Assembly: GCA_016720345.1 (NCBI GenBank)
Contig: JADKKV010000005.1
Coordinates: 1 to 64,000, forward strand
Source of the DNA: Thermomonas sp.
GTDB lineage: Bacteria; Pseudomonadota; Gammaproteobacteria; Xanthomonadales; Xanthomonadaceae
Reading direction: 5' to 3'
Length of the DNA: 64,000 nt
Part shown: one piece after another, positions 14,138 through 22,624 of the stretch
Position numbering within the stretch: position 1 is the first letter of the stretch
Layout of the letters: every line of letters begins with the position of its first letter
Notes under the pieces: generated by a model
Told to the model about the DNA's origin: nothing
Seen by the model: the letters and a program-made list of their open reading frames with translations, nothing else
The model's database searches: none
Position numbers and translations under genes: made by a program

Positions 14138-15330
14138 GCAGCCACTCCTTGGGGAAAGCCGGCATCGGCGCTGGGCGCCACCGGCAGGATCATCGTCAGG
14201 CGGAAGCCCTCGCCGCGTGCGGTCGCCACTTCCAGCTGGCCACCGCACTGCCGCAGGCGCTCACGCAGCCCCTGCAGGCCGTTGCCGGGCACCAAGTGCT
14301 CGGCGCCGTCGCCGTCATCGCGCACCTGCATCACCACCTGGGTGCCATCGCCATGCGCGCTCAGCCACAGGTTGCGGGCACCGGCGTGGCGCACCGCGTT
14401 GGTGATCGCCTCCTGCGCGCAGCGCAGCAGGACGTGCGCGCGCTCCGGGTCCTCGAGCGTCAGCGGATTCTGGATGTCCATGTGGATGTCCAGCTTGGGG
14501 ACGTTCTCGGCCAGCGGGCGCAACGCGGCGCCGAGGTCGATCGCCCCGCTTTCGCGCAGCTGGCTGACCGCCTCGCGCACGTCGGTCAACAGCAGGCGCG
14601 CCAGCGTGTGCGCCTGCTGCACGTGTTCCTTGACCCGCCCTTCGGACAGGTGGCCGGCGACCTCCAGGTTCAGGCTGAGCGCGGTCAGGTGGTGGCCCAG
14701 CAGGTCGTGCAGCTCGCGCGAGATGCGGGTGCGCTCATTGACCCGCGCGCTTTCCGCGAGCAGTGCGCGGGTGGCGCGCAACTCCGCATTCAGCCGGCGC
14801 TGCTCTTCGCGCGCTTCCGACTGCTGCAATGCAACAAGGCTGGTGATGAAGACGAAGCCGGAGAAGCCCGCGTACAGCATGGACTGCATCAGCGCCTCGA
14901 CCAGCGGGAACTCCAGGCCCAGCATGAACATCGGCACCACCGCCAGCTGCGCGCCCAGCAGCCAGGCCACGCCCAGCCGCAGCGGCAGCAGCCAGGGCAA
15001 TACGCAGGCCGCCACCATCAGCAGCACGCTGCCAAGGCCGGTTTCGCTGAAGAAGCCCAGGCCGATCGCGGCCAGCGTGGTCACCGCCAGCAACACGTAG
15101 TCCATCGCCTGCCGGCGCTGGCCCAGGCCGCGGGTCAGCCACCAGTAGCCGGCTCCGAACGCCAGGTAGCAGGCCCAGCCCTGCCACGGCATGGCGTGCG
15201 CCATGTTCTCGTCCGGCAACGGGTTGCGCCACTGGCCGACCCACGAGTACAGCAGCGGCAGCCCGACCATCGCCCAGGTGAACAGGCCGGCGTAGCGCAG
15301 CAGGCGGGTGTGGGACAGGCGGGCGAGCAT
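14134..15330 (-). CDS. Sensor histidine kinase, DesK/NarX-type (HisKA_3)
   Basis: The 398-residue protein has five to six membrane helices in residues 12-165, a short coiled coil (170-195), and a HisKA_3 dimerisation domain with the phosphorylated His208 in SRELHDLLGHHL. A C-terminal HATPase domain follows (CAQEAITNAVRHA, then DDGDG and GNGLQGLRERL). The sensing domain is entirely in the membrane, as in DesK. It phosphorylates the overlapping response regulator. Confidence 0.92.
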   Translation of the reverse strand: MLARLSHTRLLRYAGLFTWAMVGLPLLYSWVGQWRNPLPDENMAHAMPWQGWACYLAFGAGYWWLTRGLGQRRQAMDYVLLAVTTLAAIGLGFFSETGLGSVLLMVAACVLPWLLPLRLGVAWLLGAQLAVVPMFMLGLEFPLVEALMQSMLYAGFSGFVFITSLVALQQSEAREEQRRLNAELRATRALLAESARVNERTRISRELHDLLGHHLTALSLNLEVAGHLSEGRVKEHVQQAHTLARLLLTDVREAVSQLRESGAIDLGAALRPLAENVPKLDIHMDIQNPLTLEDPERAHVLLRCAQEAITNAVRHAGARNLWLSAHGDGTQVVMQVRDDGDGAEHLVPGNGLQGLRERLRQCGGQLEVATARGEGFRLTMILPVAPSADAGFPQGVAA

Positions 15331-15462
15331 GCCTTCTTATAACCCCTCCGCGCCGGCCCTGCCCGCGCCGAAGGTCATGGCCGCGATTGCCGGCCCATGC
15401 GATAATCCGCCGAGGTCGCGCGCTGGCGCGGCAGCCTGCAGCAAGCCATACGGAGCCAAGGA

Positions 15463-16077
15463 ATGTCGATCGCCATCCGCGACGTGCGCGAGCACGAGCT
15501 GGATTCCGTCCTCGCCCTGAACAACGCCGCAGGACCTGCGATCCTTCCCCTCGACGCGGCCAGGCTACGCCGGCTGTTCGACAGCGCGGAATACTTCCGG
15601 GTCGCCGAGCGCGATGGCGCCATCGCCGGCTTCCTGATCGGCTTCGGCGCGCACGCGCACCACGACAGCAGCAACTTCGCCTGGTTCGCGCAGCGGCATC
15701 CGGATTTCTTCTACATCGACCGCGTCGCGGTGGCCAGCCGCCGCCGTGGCGGCGGCGTCGGCCGCGCCCTGTACGCGGACGTGCAGAGCTACGCCGAACT
15801 GCGCTACCCGCAGCTGGCCTGCGAAGTGTTCCTGCAGCCGGGCACCGACCACGCCCTGCTGTTCCACGGCAGCTTCGGCTTCCGCGAGGTCGGCCAGCAC
15901 GTGATGCCCAACCGCGGCGCCGGCGGGCAGGAGATGCGCGCGGCGATGCTGATGAAGTCGATGTGCAGCTACCCGTGGGTGCGCGAGACCTACGGCGACG
16001 CGCTGCCGGAGCAACCGTGGCTGCTGCATCCGCGCCCGGTGCACGCCGCGCCGCGCGCCACGGGCACCGGCACGTGA
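15463..16077 (+). CDS. GNAT-family N-acetyltransferase
   Basis: The 204-residue protein carries the GNAT acetyl-CoA-binding core (FFYIDRVAVASRRRGGGVGRALYADVQ, with the R/Q-x-x-G-x-G/A loop) and the preceding IAGFLIGFG strand. The substrate is unknown. Its stop overlaps the GTG start of minC, so it is co-translated with the Min system; whether that is functional or accidental is unclear. ATG 15463 is preceded by AAGGA. Confidence 0.85.
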   Translation: MSIAIRDVREHELDSVLALNNAAGPAILPLDAARLRRLFDSAEYFRVAERDGAIAGFLIGFGAHAHHDSSNFAWFAQRHPDFFYIDRVAVASRRRGGGVGRALYADVQSYAELRYPQLACEVFLQPGTDHALLFHGSFGFREVGQHVMPNRGAGGQEMRAAMLMKSMCSYPWVRETYGDALPEQPWLLHPRPVHAAPRATGTGT

Positions 16078-16853
16078 GCGCCGCGGTCGACTACGCCCAG
16101 GCAGGCGAGTTGAAATTCGGCCAGGTCGGCATCGCCAACCTGCGCGTGCGCACGCTGGACGTGGCGCAGCTCGTCGCCGAGATGCGCGACCGCGTGCAGC
16201 GCGCGCCCAACCTGTTCGCGCGCGCGGCGGTGGTGCTCGATTTCGGCGGGCTGGGCAAGGCGCCTTCGTTCGAAGAGGCGCGCACCCTGCTGGACGGCCT
16301 GCGCGAGGCCGGCGTGCTGCCGGTGGCGCTGGCGTACGGCACCCGGGAAATCGAAGCGCTGTCGCAGCAACTCGGGTTGCCGCTGCTGGCCAAGTTCCGC
16401 GCGCAGTACGAACGCGCCGAAGCCGATGCCGCGCCGGCCCCGCGCGCCGCCGCCGCCGAACCCGCGCGCGCCAGGGCGGAACCGCCCGCAGCCGCAGCGG
16501 CGAAGCCGGTGGCACCGACGCCAGCGCCGGGCCAGGTCCAGCGCAGCCCGGTGCGTTCCGGCCAGCAGGTGTACGCGGACAACCGCGACCTGACCGTGCT
16601 GGGCGCGGTCGGCGCCGGCGCCGAGGTGATCGCCGACGGCAGCATCCACATCTACGGCGCCCTGCGCGGCCGCGCGCTGGCCGGCGCGCAGGGCAACGAG
16701 GACGCCCGCATCTTCTGCCGCGAGTTCCACGCGGAGCTGGTGGCGGTCGCCGGGCACTACAAGGTGCTCGAGGACATCCCGCAGGCGCTGCGCGGCAAGG
16801 CCGTGCAGGCCTGGCTGGAAAACGGGCAAATCAAACTCGCCGCGCTCGACTAG
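16074..16853 (+). CDS. minC: Septum site-determining protein MinC
   Basis: MinC inhibits FtsZ polymerisation at the poles. The N-terminal domain (about 1-105) is followed by an alanine/proline-rich linker (residues 115-155). The C-terminal beta-helix domain has VYADNRDLTVLGAVGAGAEV, GSIHIYGALRGRALAG and ARIFCREFHAELVAVAGHY. The GTG start at 16074 overlaps the stop of the GNAT gene (GTGA) and gives the expected N-terminus (SAAVDYAQAGELKFGQ). 259 residues, close to the family length. minD and minE follow. Confidence 0.95.
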   Translation: MSAAVDYAQAGELKFGQVGIANLRVRTLDVAQLVAEMRDRVQRAPNLFARAAVVLDFGGLGKAPSFEEARTLLDGLREAGVLPVALAYGTREIEALSQQLGLPLLAKFRAQYERAEADAAPAPRAAAAEPARARAEPPAAAAAKPVAPTPAPGQVQRSPVRSGQQVYADNRDLTVLGAVGAGAEVIADGSIHIYGALRGRALAGAQGNEDARIFCREFHAELVAVAGHYKVLEDIPQALRGKAVQAWLENGQIKLAALD

Positions 16854-16883
16854 CGCGCATTGCGTACCAACGGAGAAGCCAAC

Positions 16884-17696
16884 TTGGCGGAAATCATCGT
16901 AGTCACATCGGGCAAGGGCGGCGTCGGCAAGACCACCTCCAGCGCCAGCATCGCCACCGGGCTTGCGCGCCGCGGCAAGAAGGTCGCGGTCATCGACTTC
17001 GACGTCGGCCTGCGCAACCTCGACCTGATCATGGGCTGCGAGCGGCGGGTCGTGTACGACTTCGTCAACGTCATCCACGGCGAGGCCACGCTGAAGCAGG
17101 CGCTGATCAAGGACAAGCGCTTCGAGAACCTGTTCGTGCTGGCCGCGTCGCAGACCCGCGACAAGGACGCGCTGACCACCGAGGGCGTCGAGAAGGTGCT
17201 CAAGGACCTGGCCGAGGACGGCTTCGACTACATCGTCTGCGACTCCCCCGCCGGCATCGAGAAGGGCGCGTTCCTGGCGATGTACTTCGCCGACAAGGCG
17301 GTGGTGGTGGTCAACCCGGAAGTGTCCAGCGTGCGCGACTCCGACCGCATCCTCGGCCTGCTCGCCAGCAAGACCCGGCGCGCCGAGCGCGGCGACGGCG
17401 ACGTCACCGCCTACCTGCTGCTGACCCGCTACAGCCCGCAGCGGGTCGAGAACGGCGAGATGCTGTCGATCACCGACGTCGAGGAAGTGCTGGGGCTGAA
17501 GACGATCGGCGTGATCCCCGAATCGGGCGACGTGCTGAACGCCTCCAACAAGGGCGAGCCGGTGATCATGGATGCCGAGTCCAACGCCGGCCAGGCCTAC
17601 GACGACGCGGTTGCGCGGCTGATGGGCGAGGAGCGGCCGATGCGCTTCACCCAGCTGGAGAGGAAGGGTTTCTTCAGCAAGCTGTTCGGGGGCTGA
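16884..17696 (+). CDS. minD: Septum site-determining ATPase MinD
   Basis: MinD is a deviant-Walker-A ATPase that binds the membrane and recruits MinC. The motif GKGGVGKTT is at residues 11-19, and the C-terminal amphipathic membrane helix is ERKGFFSKLFGG. The start is taken as TTG 16884, with CGGAG 9 bases upstream, because MinD proteins begin (M)AEIIVVTSGKGG. A longer frame from ATT 16860 has no ATG/GTG support. 270 residues, full length. Confidence 0.96.
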   Translation: MAEIIVVTSGKGGVGKTTSSASIATGLARRGKKVAVIDFDVGLRNLDLIMGCERRVVYDFVNVIHGEATLKQALIKDKRFENLFVLAASQTRDKDALTTEGVEKVLKDLAEDGFDYIVCDSPAGIEKGAFLAMYFADKAVVVVNPEVSSVRDSDRILGLLASKTRRAERGDGDVTAYLLLTRYSPQRVENGEMLSITDVEEVLGLKTIGVIPESGDVLNASNKGEPVIMDAESNAGQAYDDAVARLMGEERPMRFTQLERKGFFSKLFGG

Positions 17697-17699
17697 GGC

Positions 17700-17966
17700 A
17701 TGTCGATCTTCGATTTCCTCAAGCCGAAGAAGACCACCGCGCAGACCGCGAAGAACCGCCTGCAGATCATCATCGCGCAGGAACGCAGGTCGGAGGGCGC
17801 GCCCGACTACCTGCCGCTGATGCGCCGGGAAATCCTCGAGGTGATCCGCAAGTACGTGAACGTCGACGTCGATGCGGTGAAGGTGGACGTGGTCAAGGAC
17901 GGCGAGCACGACGTGCTCGACATCTCGGTGTCGCTGCCGGAGCGCGGCAGCCCGGCGGGCGCCTGA
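17700..17966 (+). CDS. minE: Cell division topological specificity factor MinE
   Basis: The 88-residue protein begins with the membrane-targeting sequence [11 protein letters not shown] and has the anti-MinCD segment ([13 protein letters not shown]) followed by the topological-specificity domain ([17 protein letters not shown]). It stimulates MinD ATPase and drives Min oscillation. It starts 3 bases after minD. Confidence 0.96.
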   Translation: MSIFDFLKPKKTTAQTAKNRLQIIIAQERRSEGAPDYLPLMRREILEVIRKYVNVDVDAVKVDVVKDGEHDVLDISVSLPERGSPAGA

Positions 17967-18045
17967 CCTGGCCGGCAGCGTCCTGCGGCTGGCGGACATC
18001 GGCTTCGGCGATGCCGCCACCCTGCTCCACCGCTACGGGCTGGAG

Positions 18046-18462
18046 TTGCAGCACGTTGCCGATGGCGAGCCCATCCCCGGCAGCTACTGGGGCGAATGCG
18101 AGGCCGGCATCATCGGCCACGTCGTGCATGCGCGCGGTGACACGCCGGTGCATTCGCTGCTGCACGAAGCCTGCCACCTGATCGTGCTGCCGCCGGAACG
18201 GCGCGCCGGCGTCCACACCGACGCCACCGAGTCCATCGATGAAGAGAACGCGGTCTGCGTGCTGCAGGCGCTGCTGGCCGATGCCCTGCCCGGTGTTGGC
18301 CGCGGGCGCATGCTCGCCGACATGGATGCCTGGGGCTACACGTTCCGCCTCGGTTCCGCCGCCGCCTACGTCGAACGCGACGCCGACGACGCCTGGGCGT
18401 GGTTGCAGGCGCGCGGATTCGTCGACGACGCGCGCGCGCCGCGGATTCCCGCCGGCGACTAG
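18046..18462 (+). CDS. Conserved protein with HEACH metal-binding-like motif
   Basis: The 138-residue minimum frame contains TPVHSLLHEACHLIVLPPERR, an HExxH-type helix that suggests a zinc-dependent hydrolase, with two acidic residues further on (SIDEENAVCVLQ). TTG 18046 is the first standard start. The frame is open and protein-like upstream to about 17968 (VLRLADIGFGDAATLLHRYG), so the real start is probably a rare codon near 17968, just after minE. Similar proteins follow minE in other xanthomonads as far as I recall. Enzymatic activity is an inference. Confidence 0.7.
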   Translation: MQHVADGEPIPGSYWGECEAGIIGHVVHARGDTPVHSLLHEACHLIVLPPERRAGVHTDATESIDEENAVCVLQALLADALPGVGRGRMLADMDAWGYTFRLGSAAAYVERDADDAWAWLQARGFVDDARAPRIPAGD

Positions 18463-18549
18463 CGCCGCCCGCGCCCGCGCCCACTTGCGGCCGGCGCTGG
18501 ACGCGGTAGCCTTGCGCCTCCTGCGCCCTGCGCCGCCGAGGTATGCCAC

Positions 18550-20541
18550 GTGAAGCTACGTCCCGCCCTGCTCGCCATCGCCATCGTCGCCACCCTTGGC
18601 CTGTCCGCCTGCAAGCGCGAGGACGCCGCCACCCCCGGCGCGTCCGCGGTCCCTGCAGGGGAGACCGCCGACCAGTTCATCGCCCGCGTCAACACCGAAT
18701 TCCGCAAGAGCTACTCCGAGCTCACCTCTGCGCAGTGGCTGTCGAGCACCTACATCAACAGCGATACCGAGGCGCTGGCGGCCAAGGCCAACGAGCGCTG
18801 GCTGACCCAGCTCAACGGCTGGATCGAGCAGTCCAGGCGCTTCGAAGGCCAGCAGATGTCGCCCGGGACCGCGCGCGCGATCAAGCTGCTGAAGCTGATG
18901 ACCGCGATGCCGGCGCCGAAGGATCCGCAGAAGCTGGAGGAGCTGACCAAGCTCGCCACCCGCATGGAAGGCATGTACGGCGCCGGCAGCTACTGCACCG
19001 GCGAGGGCGATGCCAAGACCTGCCGCGACATCGGCCAGCTCAGCGAAGTGCTCGCCACCAGCCGCGACTACGACGCCCAGCTCGATGCCTGGCAGGGTTG
19101 GCACACCGTCAGCCAGCCGATGCGCAAGGACTACGTCCGCTTCGCCGAACTGGTCAACGAAGGCGCCAGGGACATGGGCTTCGCCGATGCCGGCGAAATG
19201 TGGCGGTCAGGCTACGACATGAGCCCGGCCGAACTCGCCGCCGAAACCGATCGCCTGTGGGACCAGGTCAAGCCGCTGTACGAGCAGTTGCACTGCTACG
19301 CGCGCGGCAAGCTCGAAGCGACCTACGGCAGCGACAGGGGCCAGGTCGCCGGCGGCATGCTGCCCGCGCACCTGATGGGCAACCTGTGGCAGCAGGACTG
19401 GGGCAACCTGTGGGACATGATGCAGCCCTACCCGGGCGCCGGCAGCCTCGACGTGAATGCCGCCCTGCGCGCGATCGCCCAGGCCGACCTCACCAGCGAA
19501 CGCGCCAGGCCCGGCCAGCCGGGTGCCTCCGCCGCCCAGCGCGAGGTCGAGGCCGAACGCGCCGCGGCGCTGGCCACCGCGAAGCGGATGACCGAGCGCG
19601 CGCAGGACTTCTACGTCTCGCTGGGCATGCCCAAGCTGCCGCAGGGCTACTGGGAGAAGAGCCAGTTCATCAAGCCGCGTGACCGCGACGTGGTCTGCCA
19701 CGCCAGCGCCTGGGACATGGACATGGCCGGCGACGTGCGCACGAAGATGTGCATCGTGCCCAGCGAGGAAGAGCTGACCACGATCTACCACGAGCTCGGG
19801 CACATCTACTACGACCTCGCCTACAACAAGCAGCCGCCGCTGTTCCAGGGCGGCGCCCACGACGGCTTCCATGAAGCGATCGGCGACACCATCGTGCTGT
19901 CGATGACGCCGAAGTACCTCGCTTCAGTCGGCCTGGTCGGCGCGCAGCAGCAGAGCGACGAGGCACTGATCAACGCGCAGATGCGGATGGCGCTGGCCAA
20001 GGTCGCGTTCCTGCCGTTCGGTCTGATGATCGACCGCTGGCGCTGGGGCGTGTTCGACGGCTCGATCAAGCCGGATGGCTACAACCAGGCGTGGTGGGAA
20101 CTGAAGGCGAAATACCAGGGCGTGGCGCCGGCTTCCGCGCGCGATGAAACCCATTTCGACCCGGGCGCGAAGTACCACGTGCCGGGCAACACGCCGTACA
20201 CCCGTTACTTCCTGTCGCACGTGCTGCAGTTCCAGTTCTACAAGTCGCTGTGCGACGCCGCCGGACACACCGGCCCGCTGTACGAATGCAGCTTCTACGG
20301 CAACCAGGAAGCCGGCAAGCGCTACTGGGCGATGCTCGGCAAGGGCGCCAGCCAGCCGTGGCAGCAGACCATGAAGGAACTCACCGGCGGCGAGAAGATG
20401 GACGCCTCGGCGGTGCTGGAATACTTCGCACCGCTGCAGTCCTGGCTGAAGGAACGCAACGCGGGCAGCAACTGCGGCTGGAATGCTGCCGGCGCCGCCG
20501 CCGCGGCACCTGCCCCGGCGGCGTCGGCGAAAGCCGGCTGA
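18550..20541 (+). CDS. M2-family (ACE-like) peptidyl-dipeptidase lipoprotein
   Basis: The 663-residue protein has a lipoprotein signal (LGLSAC, lipobox Cys at about 21) and a peptidase M2 domain. The zinc site is HELGH at 414-418 with the third ligand in HEAIGD (Glu442). Conserved downstream features include FQFYKSLCDAAG and YGNQEAGKRYW. It should remove dipeptides from peptide C-termini in the periplasm. GTG 18550 is used as start because the signal peptide begins there. M2 enzymes are well known in Xanthomonas (XcACE). The alanine-rich tail (640-663) is probably unstructured. Confidence 0.92.
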   Translation: MKLRPALLAIAIVATLGLSACKREDAATPGASAVPAGETADQFIARVNTEFRKSYSELTSAQWLSSTYINSDTEALAAKANERWLTQLNGWIEQSRRFEGQQMSPGTARAIKLLKLMTAMPAPKDPQKLEELTKLATRMEGMYGAGSYCTGEGDAKTCRDIGQLSEVLATSRDYDAQLDAWQGWHTVSQPMRKDYVRFAELVNEGARDMGFADAGEMWRSGYDMSPAELAAETDRLWDQVKPLYEQLHCYARGKLEATYGSDRGQVAGGMLPAHLMGNLWQQDWGNLWDMMQPYPGAGSLDVNAALRAIAQADLTSERARPGQPGASAAQREVEAERAAALATAKRMTERAQDFYVSLGMPKLPQGYWEKSQFIKPRDRDVVCHASAWDMDMAGDVRTKMCIVPSEEELTTIYHELGHIYYDLAYNKQPPLFQGGAHDGFHEAIGDTIVLSMTPKYLASVGLVGAQQQSDEALINAQMRMALAKVAFLPFGLMIDRWRWGVFDGSIKPDGYNQAWWELKAKYQGVAPASARDETHFDPGAKYHVPGNTPYTRYFLSHVLQFQFYKSLCDAAGHTGPLYECSFYGNQEAGKRYWAMLGKGASQPWQQTMKELTGGEKMDASAVLEYFAPLQSWLKERNAGSNCGWNAAGAAAAAPAPAASAKAG

Positions 20542-20565
20542 GCCGCCGGCCATGCTTCGATGCAG

Positions 20566-20597
20566 GGCCGGCGCAAGCCGGCCTTTGCATTTGGGCG
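20566..20597 (+). terminator. Probable intrinsic terminator after the M2 peptidase gene
   Basis: GGCCGGC (20566-20572), a GCAA loop, and GCCGGCC (20577-20583) are followed by TTTGCATTT. It lies 25 bases after the stop codon. Confidence 0.6.
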
Positions 20598-20677
20598 GCG
20601 GGTATGTCGAATGTCACTTGTCCGCGGGATGGGGCTCGGGCAACGTCGCCAACCTCTTCCCACGCCCTCATCCCGAC

Positions 20678-21022
20678 ATGCAACCTACCTTCAAGTTCGC
20701 CCTCGCCACTGCCGTGCTGGCAACGGCCGTCACTGGCGCTGTCGATGCCCAGTCCAGTTCCGGAAACATCGCGGGTGAAGCAGTGGCCGGCGACACCATC
20801 ACCGTCACCGGCGTCGACACCGGATTCAGGCGGGAAGTCAGGATCGAGAAGGACGGCAAGTTCCAGATTCGCCGCGTGCCGACCGGCGAGTACCAGGTCG
20901 TGCGCGTCCACAAGGATGGGGCCATCGACCCCGCGCAGGGCGTGGTGGTCCGGCCAGGCGGCACCGCGCGGGTGATGGAAGCGGGCAAGGCCGCGGCCGG
21001 GGACGCAACCCCCGGCACCTGA
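20678..21022 (+). CDS. Secreted single-domain carboxypeptidase-regulatory-like protein
   Basis: The 114-residue product has a signal peptide (MQPTFKFALATAVLATAVTGAVDA). One beta-sandwich domain follows: GNIAGEAVAGDTITVTGVDTGFRREVRIEKDGKF, then RRVPTGEYQVV. This domain is normally the N-terminal extension of Oar-like TonB-dependent receptors in xanthomonads. Here it stands alone, with no plug or barrel, so it is either a detached receptor piece or an independent periplasmic protein. An upstream start at 20483 was rejected because the signal peptide begins at 20678. Confidence 0.6.
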   Translation: MQPTFKFALATAVLATAVTGAVDAQSSSGNIAGEAVAGDTITVTGVDTGFRREVRIEKDGKFQIRRVPTGEYQVVRVHKDGAIDPAQGVVVRPGGTARVMEAGKAAAGDATPGT

Positions 21023-21099
21023 CCGGACCGCCGATCCCCTCGCAGGCGAGCGGCAAGCGACGCCTTCATTTTCGATGCCGCCCGGCGCGATACTGCGGC

Positions 21100-22194
21100 A
21101 TGGACGACGAACTCTCCCCGCAGGCCGCCGCCTCCGCCACCGCACTATCGGCACGCTGGTACGTCGATGCCGCGATGGCCGACATCGACCGCCGCGCGAT
21201 CCTCGACCGCAGCTGGCAGCTCATCGCCCACGCCAGCCAGTTGCGCGATGCCGGCGACCACGTGGTCGCCGACCTTGGTGGCTTGCCGGTCATCGCGGTG
21301 CGCGGCGCCGATGCCGGCGATGCTCCCGGCGAGATCCGGGTCTTCCACAACGTCTGCCGGCACCGCGCCGGGCCGATCGCGCAATGCGACGGCTTGCGCG
21401 CGAAGTCGCTGCGCTGCCGCTACCACGGCTGGAACTACGGTCTGGACGGGGTGCTGAAGTCGGCGCCGGAGATGGGCGACGCGCAGGATTTCGATCCCGC
21501 CGGGGTCCGCCTGCCGCAATTGGCGGTGCAGGTCTGGCAGGGCCTGGTGTTCGCCGCGGTCGATCCGGCACGGGCGCCTGCATTCGCCGATTTCGTCGCC
21601 GGCATCGATGCCCGCCTCGGCCCGGACCGCGGGCTGCACCGCTACGGCGGCCACCATCGCGCCAGCTACGACATCGCCTGCAACTGGAAGGTCTACGTCG
21701 ACAACTACCTGGAGGGCTACCACGTCCCGCACGTGCACCCCGGGCTGAACCGCCTGCTCGACTACCGCAGCTACCGCACCGAACTGGCGCGCTGGCATTC
21801 GCTGCAGTGGAGCCCGCTGGAGAGCGACGCCGCGCTGTACGGCAACGGCGACGCGCTGTACTACTGGCTGTGGCCGAACGCGATGCTCAACATCCTGCCC
21901 GGCCGCCTGCAGACCAACCGGGTGATCCCGTTGGGGGTGGATCACTGCCGCGTGCTGTTCGACAGCTACTACGCGCTGGATGCCGCCGGCATCGCCGATG
22001 AGGCGAAGCGCAACGCAGACCTGGCCTTCAGCGACGAGGTCCAGCGCGAGGACCTCGGCATCTGCGAGGACGTGCAGCGCGGCTTCGCCTCCGGCAGTTA
22101 CGTGCCGGGCCGGCTGAACCCGCTGCGGGAAACCGGGGTCCACCACTTCCACGAGCTGCTGCGCACGGCGTACCGCGGGCGCGACGGCGCCTGA
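21100..22194 (+). CDS. Rieske non-heme iron oxygenase, alpha subunit
   Basis: The 364-residue protein has a Rieske [2Fe-2S] site ([10 protein letters not shown] near residue 87 and [11 protein letters not shown] near residue 107). The catalytic domain carries the mononuclear-iron motif [15 protein letters not shown]. It is an aromatic-ring-hydroxylating-dioxygenase-type alpha subunit of the short, single-component class that also includes carnitine/choline-type monooxygenases. No reductase or ferredoxin partner lies nearby. The substrate is not predictable. It requires oxygen, in contrast to the anaerobic cluster further right. Confidence 0.85.
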   Translation: MDDELSPQAAASATALSARWYVDAAMADIDRRAILDRSWQLIAHASQLRDAGDHVVADLGGLPVIAVRGADAGDAPGEIRVFHNVCRHRAGPIAQCDGLRAKSLRCRYHGWNYGLDGVLKSAPEMGDAQDFDPAGVRLPQLAVQVWQGLVFAAVDPARAPAFADFVAGIDARLGPDRGLHRYGGHHRASYDIACNWKVYVDNYLEGYHVPHVHPGLNRLLDYRSYRTELARWHSLQWSPLESDAALYGNGDALYYWLWPNAMLNILPGRLQTNRVIPLGVDHCRVLFDSYYALDAAGIADEAKRNADLAFSDEVQREDLGICEDVQRGFASGSYVPGRLNPLRETGVHHFHELLRTAYRGRDGA

Positions 22195-22291
22195 ACCCCG
22201 CGTGCCGGGCAACGGTGGCCGCGCCCGTTGCGGGTGTCCGGGCCCCGGGGCTGCCTGCGTAACCACCGGGCATCGGCGCGGGGTGGCGGGG

Positions 22292-22297
22292 TATAAT
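22292..22297 (+). promoter_or_regulatory. Probable -10 element of the gcvP promoter
   Basis: A consensus TATAAT stands in very GC-rich DNA 8 bases before the first glycine riboswitch stem. No strong -35 is visible 17 bases upstream. Confidence 0.6.
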
Positions 22298-22304
22298 TCC
22301 CCTG

Positions 22305-22520
22305 CACGGTGGGAGAAGCGCGCGGGCCTTTCGGCCACGCCGCGCTGCCGAAGGCGCAACCGCCCGGAATCGCTCAGGCCGAAGACCGCCGTGTGGACAA
22401 ACTCTGGAGAGATCGGCACGCCCAACCACCGGGCCGCGCCGGCGCCGAAGGGGCAAGAAGCCGCGCGGATCCCCTCCCCGCCCGCGCGCTTCCAAACTCT
22501 CAGGCAAAAGGACAGGGATG
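22305..22520 (+). ncRNA. Tandem glycine riboswitch
   Basis: Two aptamers in series are seen. Aptamer 1 has GGGAGAAGCG (22311), CCGAAGGCGCAACCGCCCGG (from 22348) and CGCTCAGGCCGAAGACCG (from 22371). Aptamer 2 has CTGGAGAGATCGGC (from 22404), GCCGAAGGGGCAAGAAGCC (from 22444) and ACTCTCAGGCAAAAGGACAG (from 22497). These are the conserved joining regions of the gcvT RNA motif. Glycine binding would turn on the downstream glycine-cleavage gene. The riboswitch ends about 105 bases before the gcvP start. Confidence 0.92.
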
Positions 22521-22624
22521 GGCGAGCAGGGCTTTCGAGCAGCGCACGCTGCGAGCCTGCGAGCGCCCACGCGAATGCAAGCGCGTGGGCCGGAACATCC
22601 CGCCCACGCCTTCCGGAGCACCAC

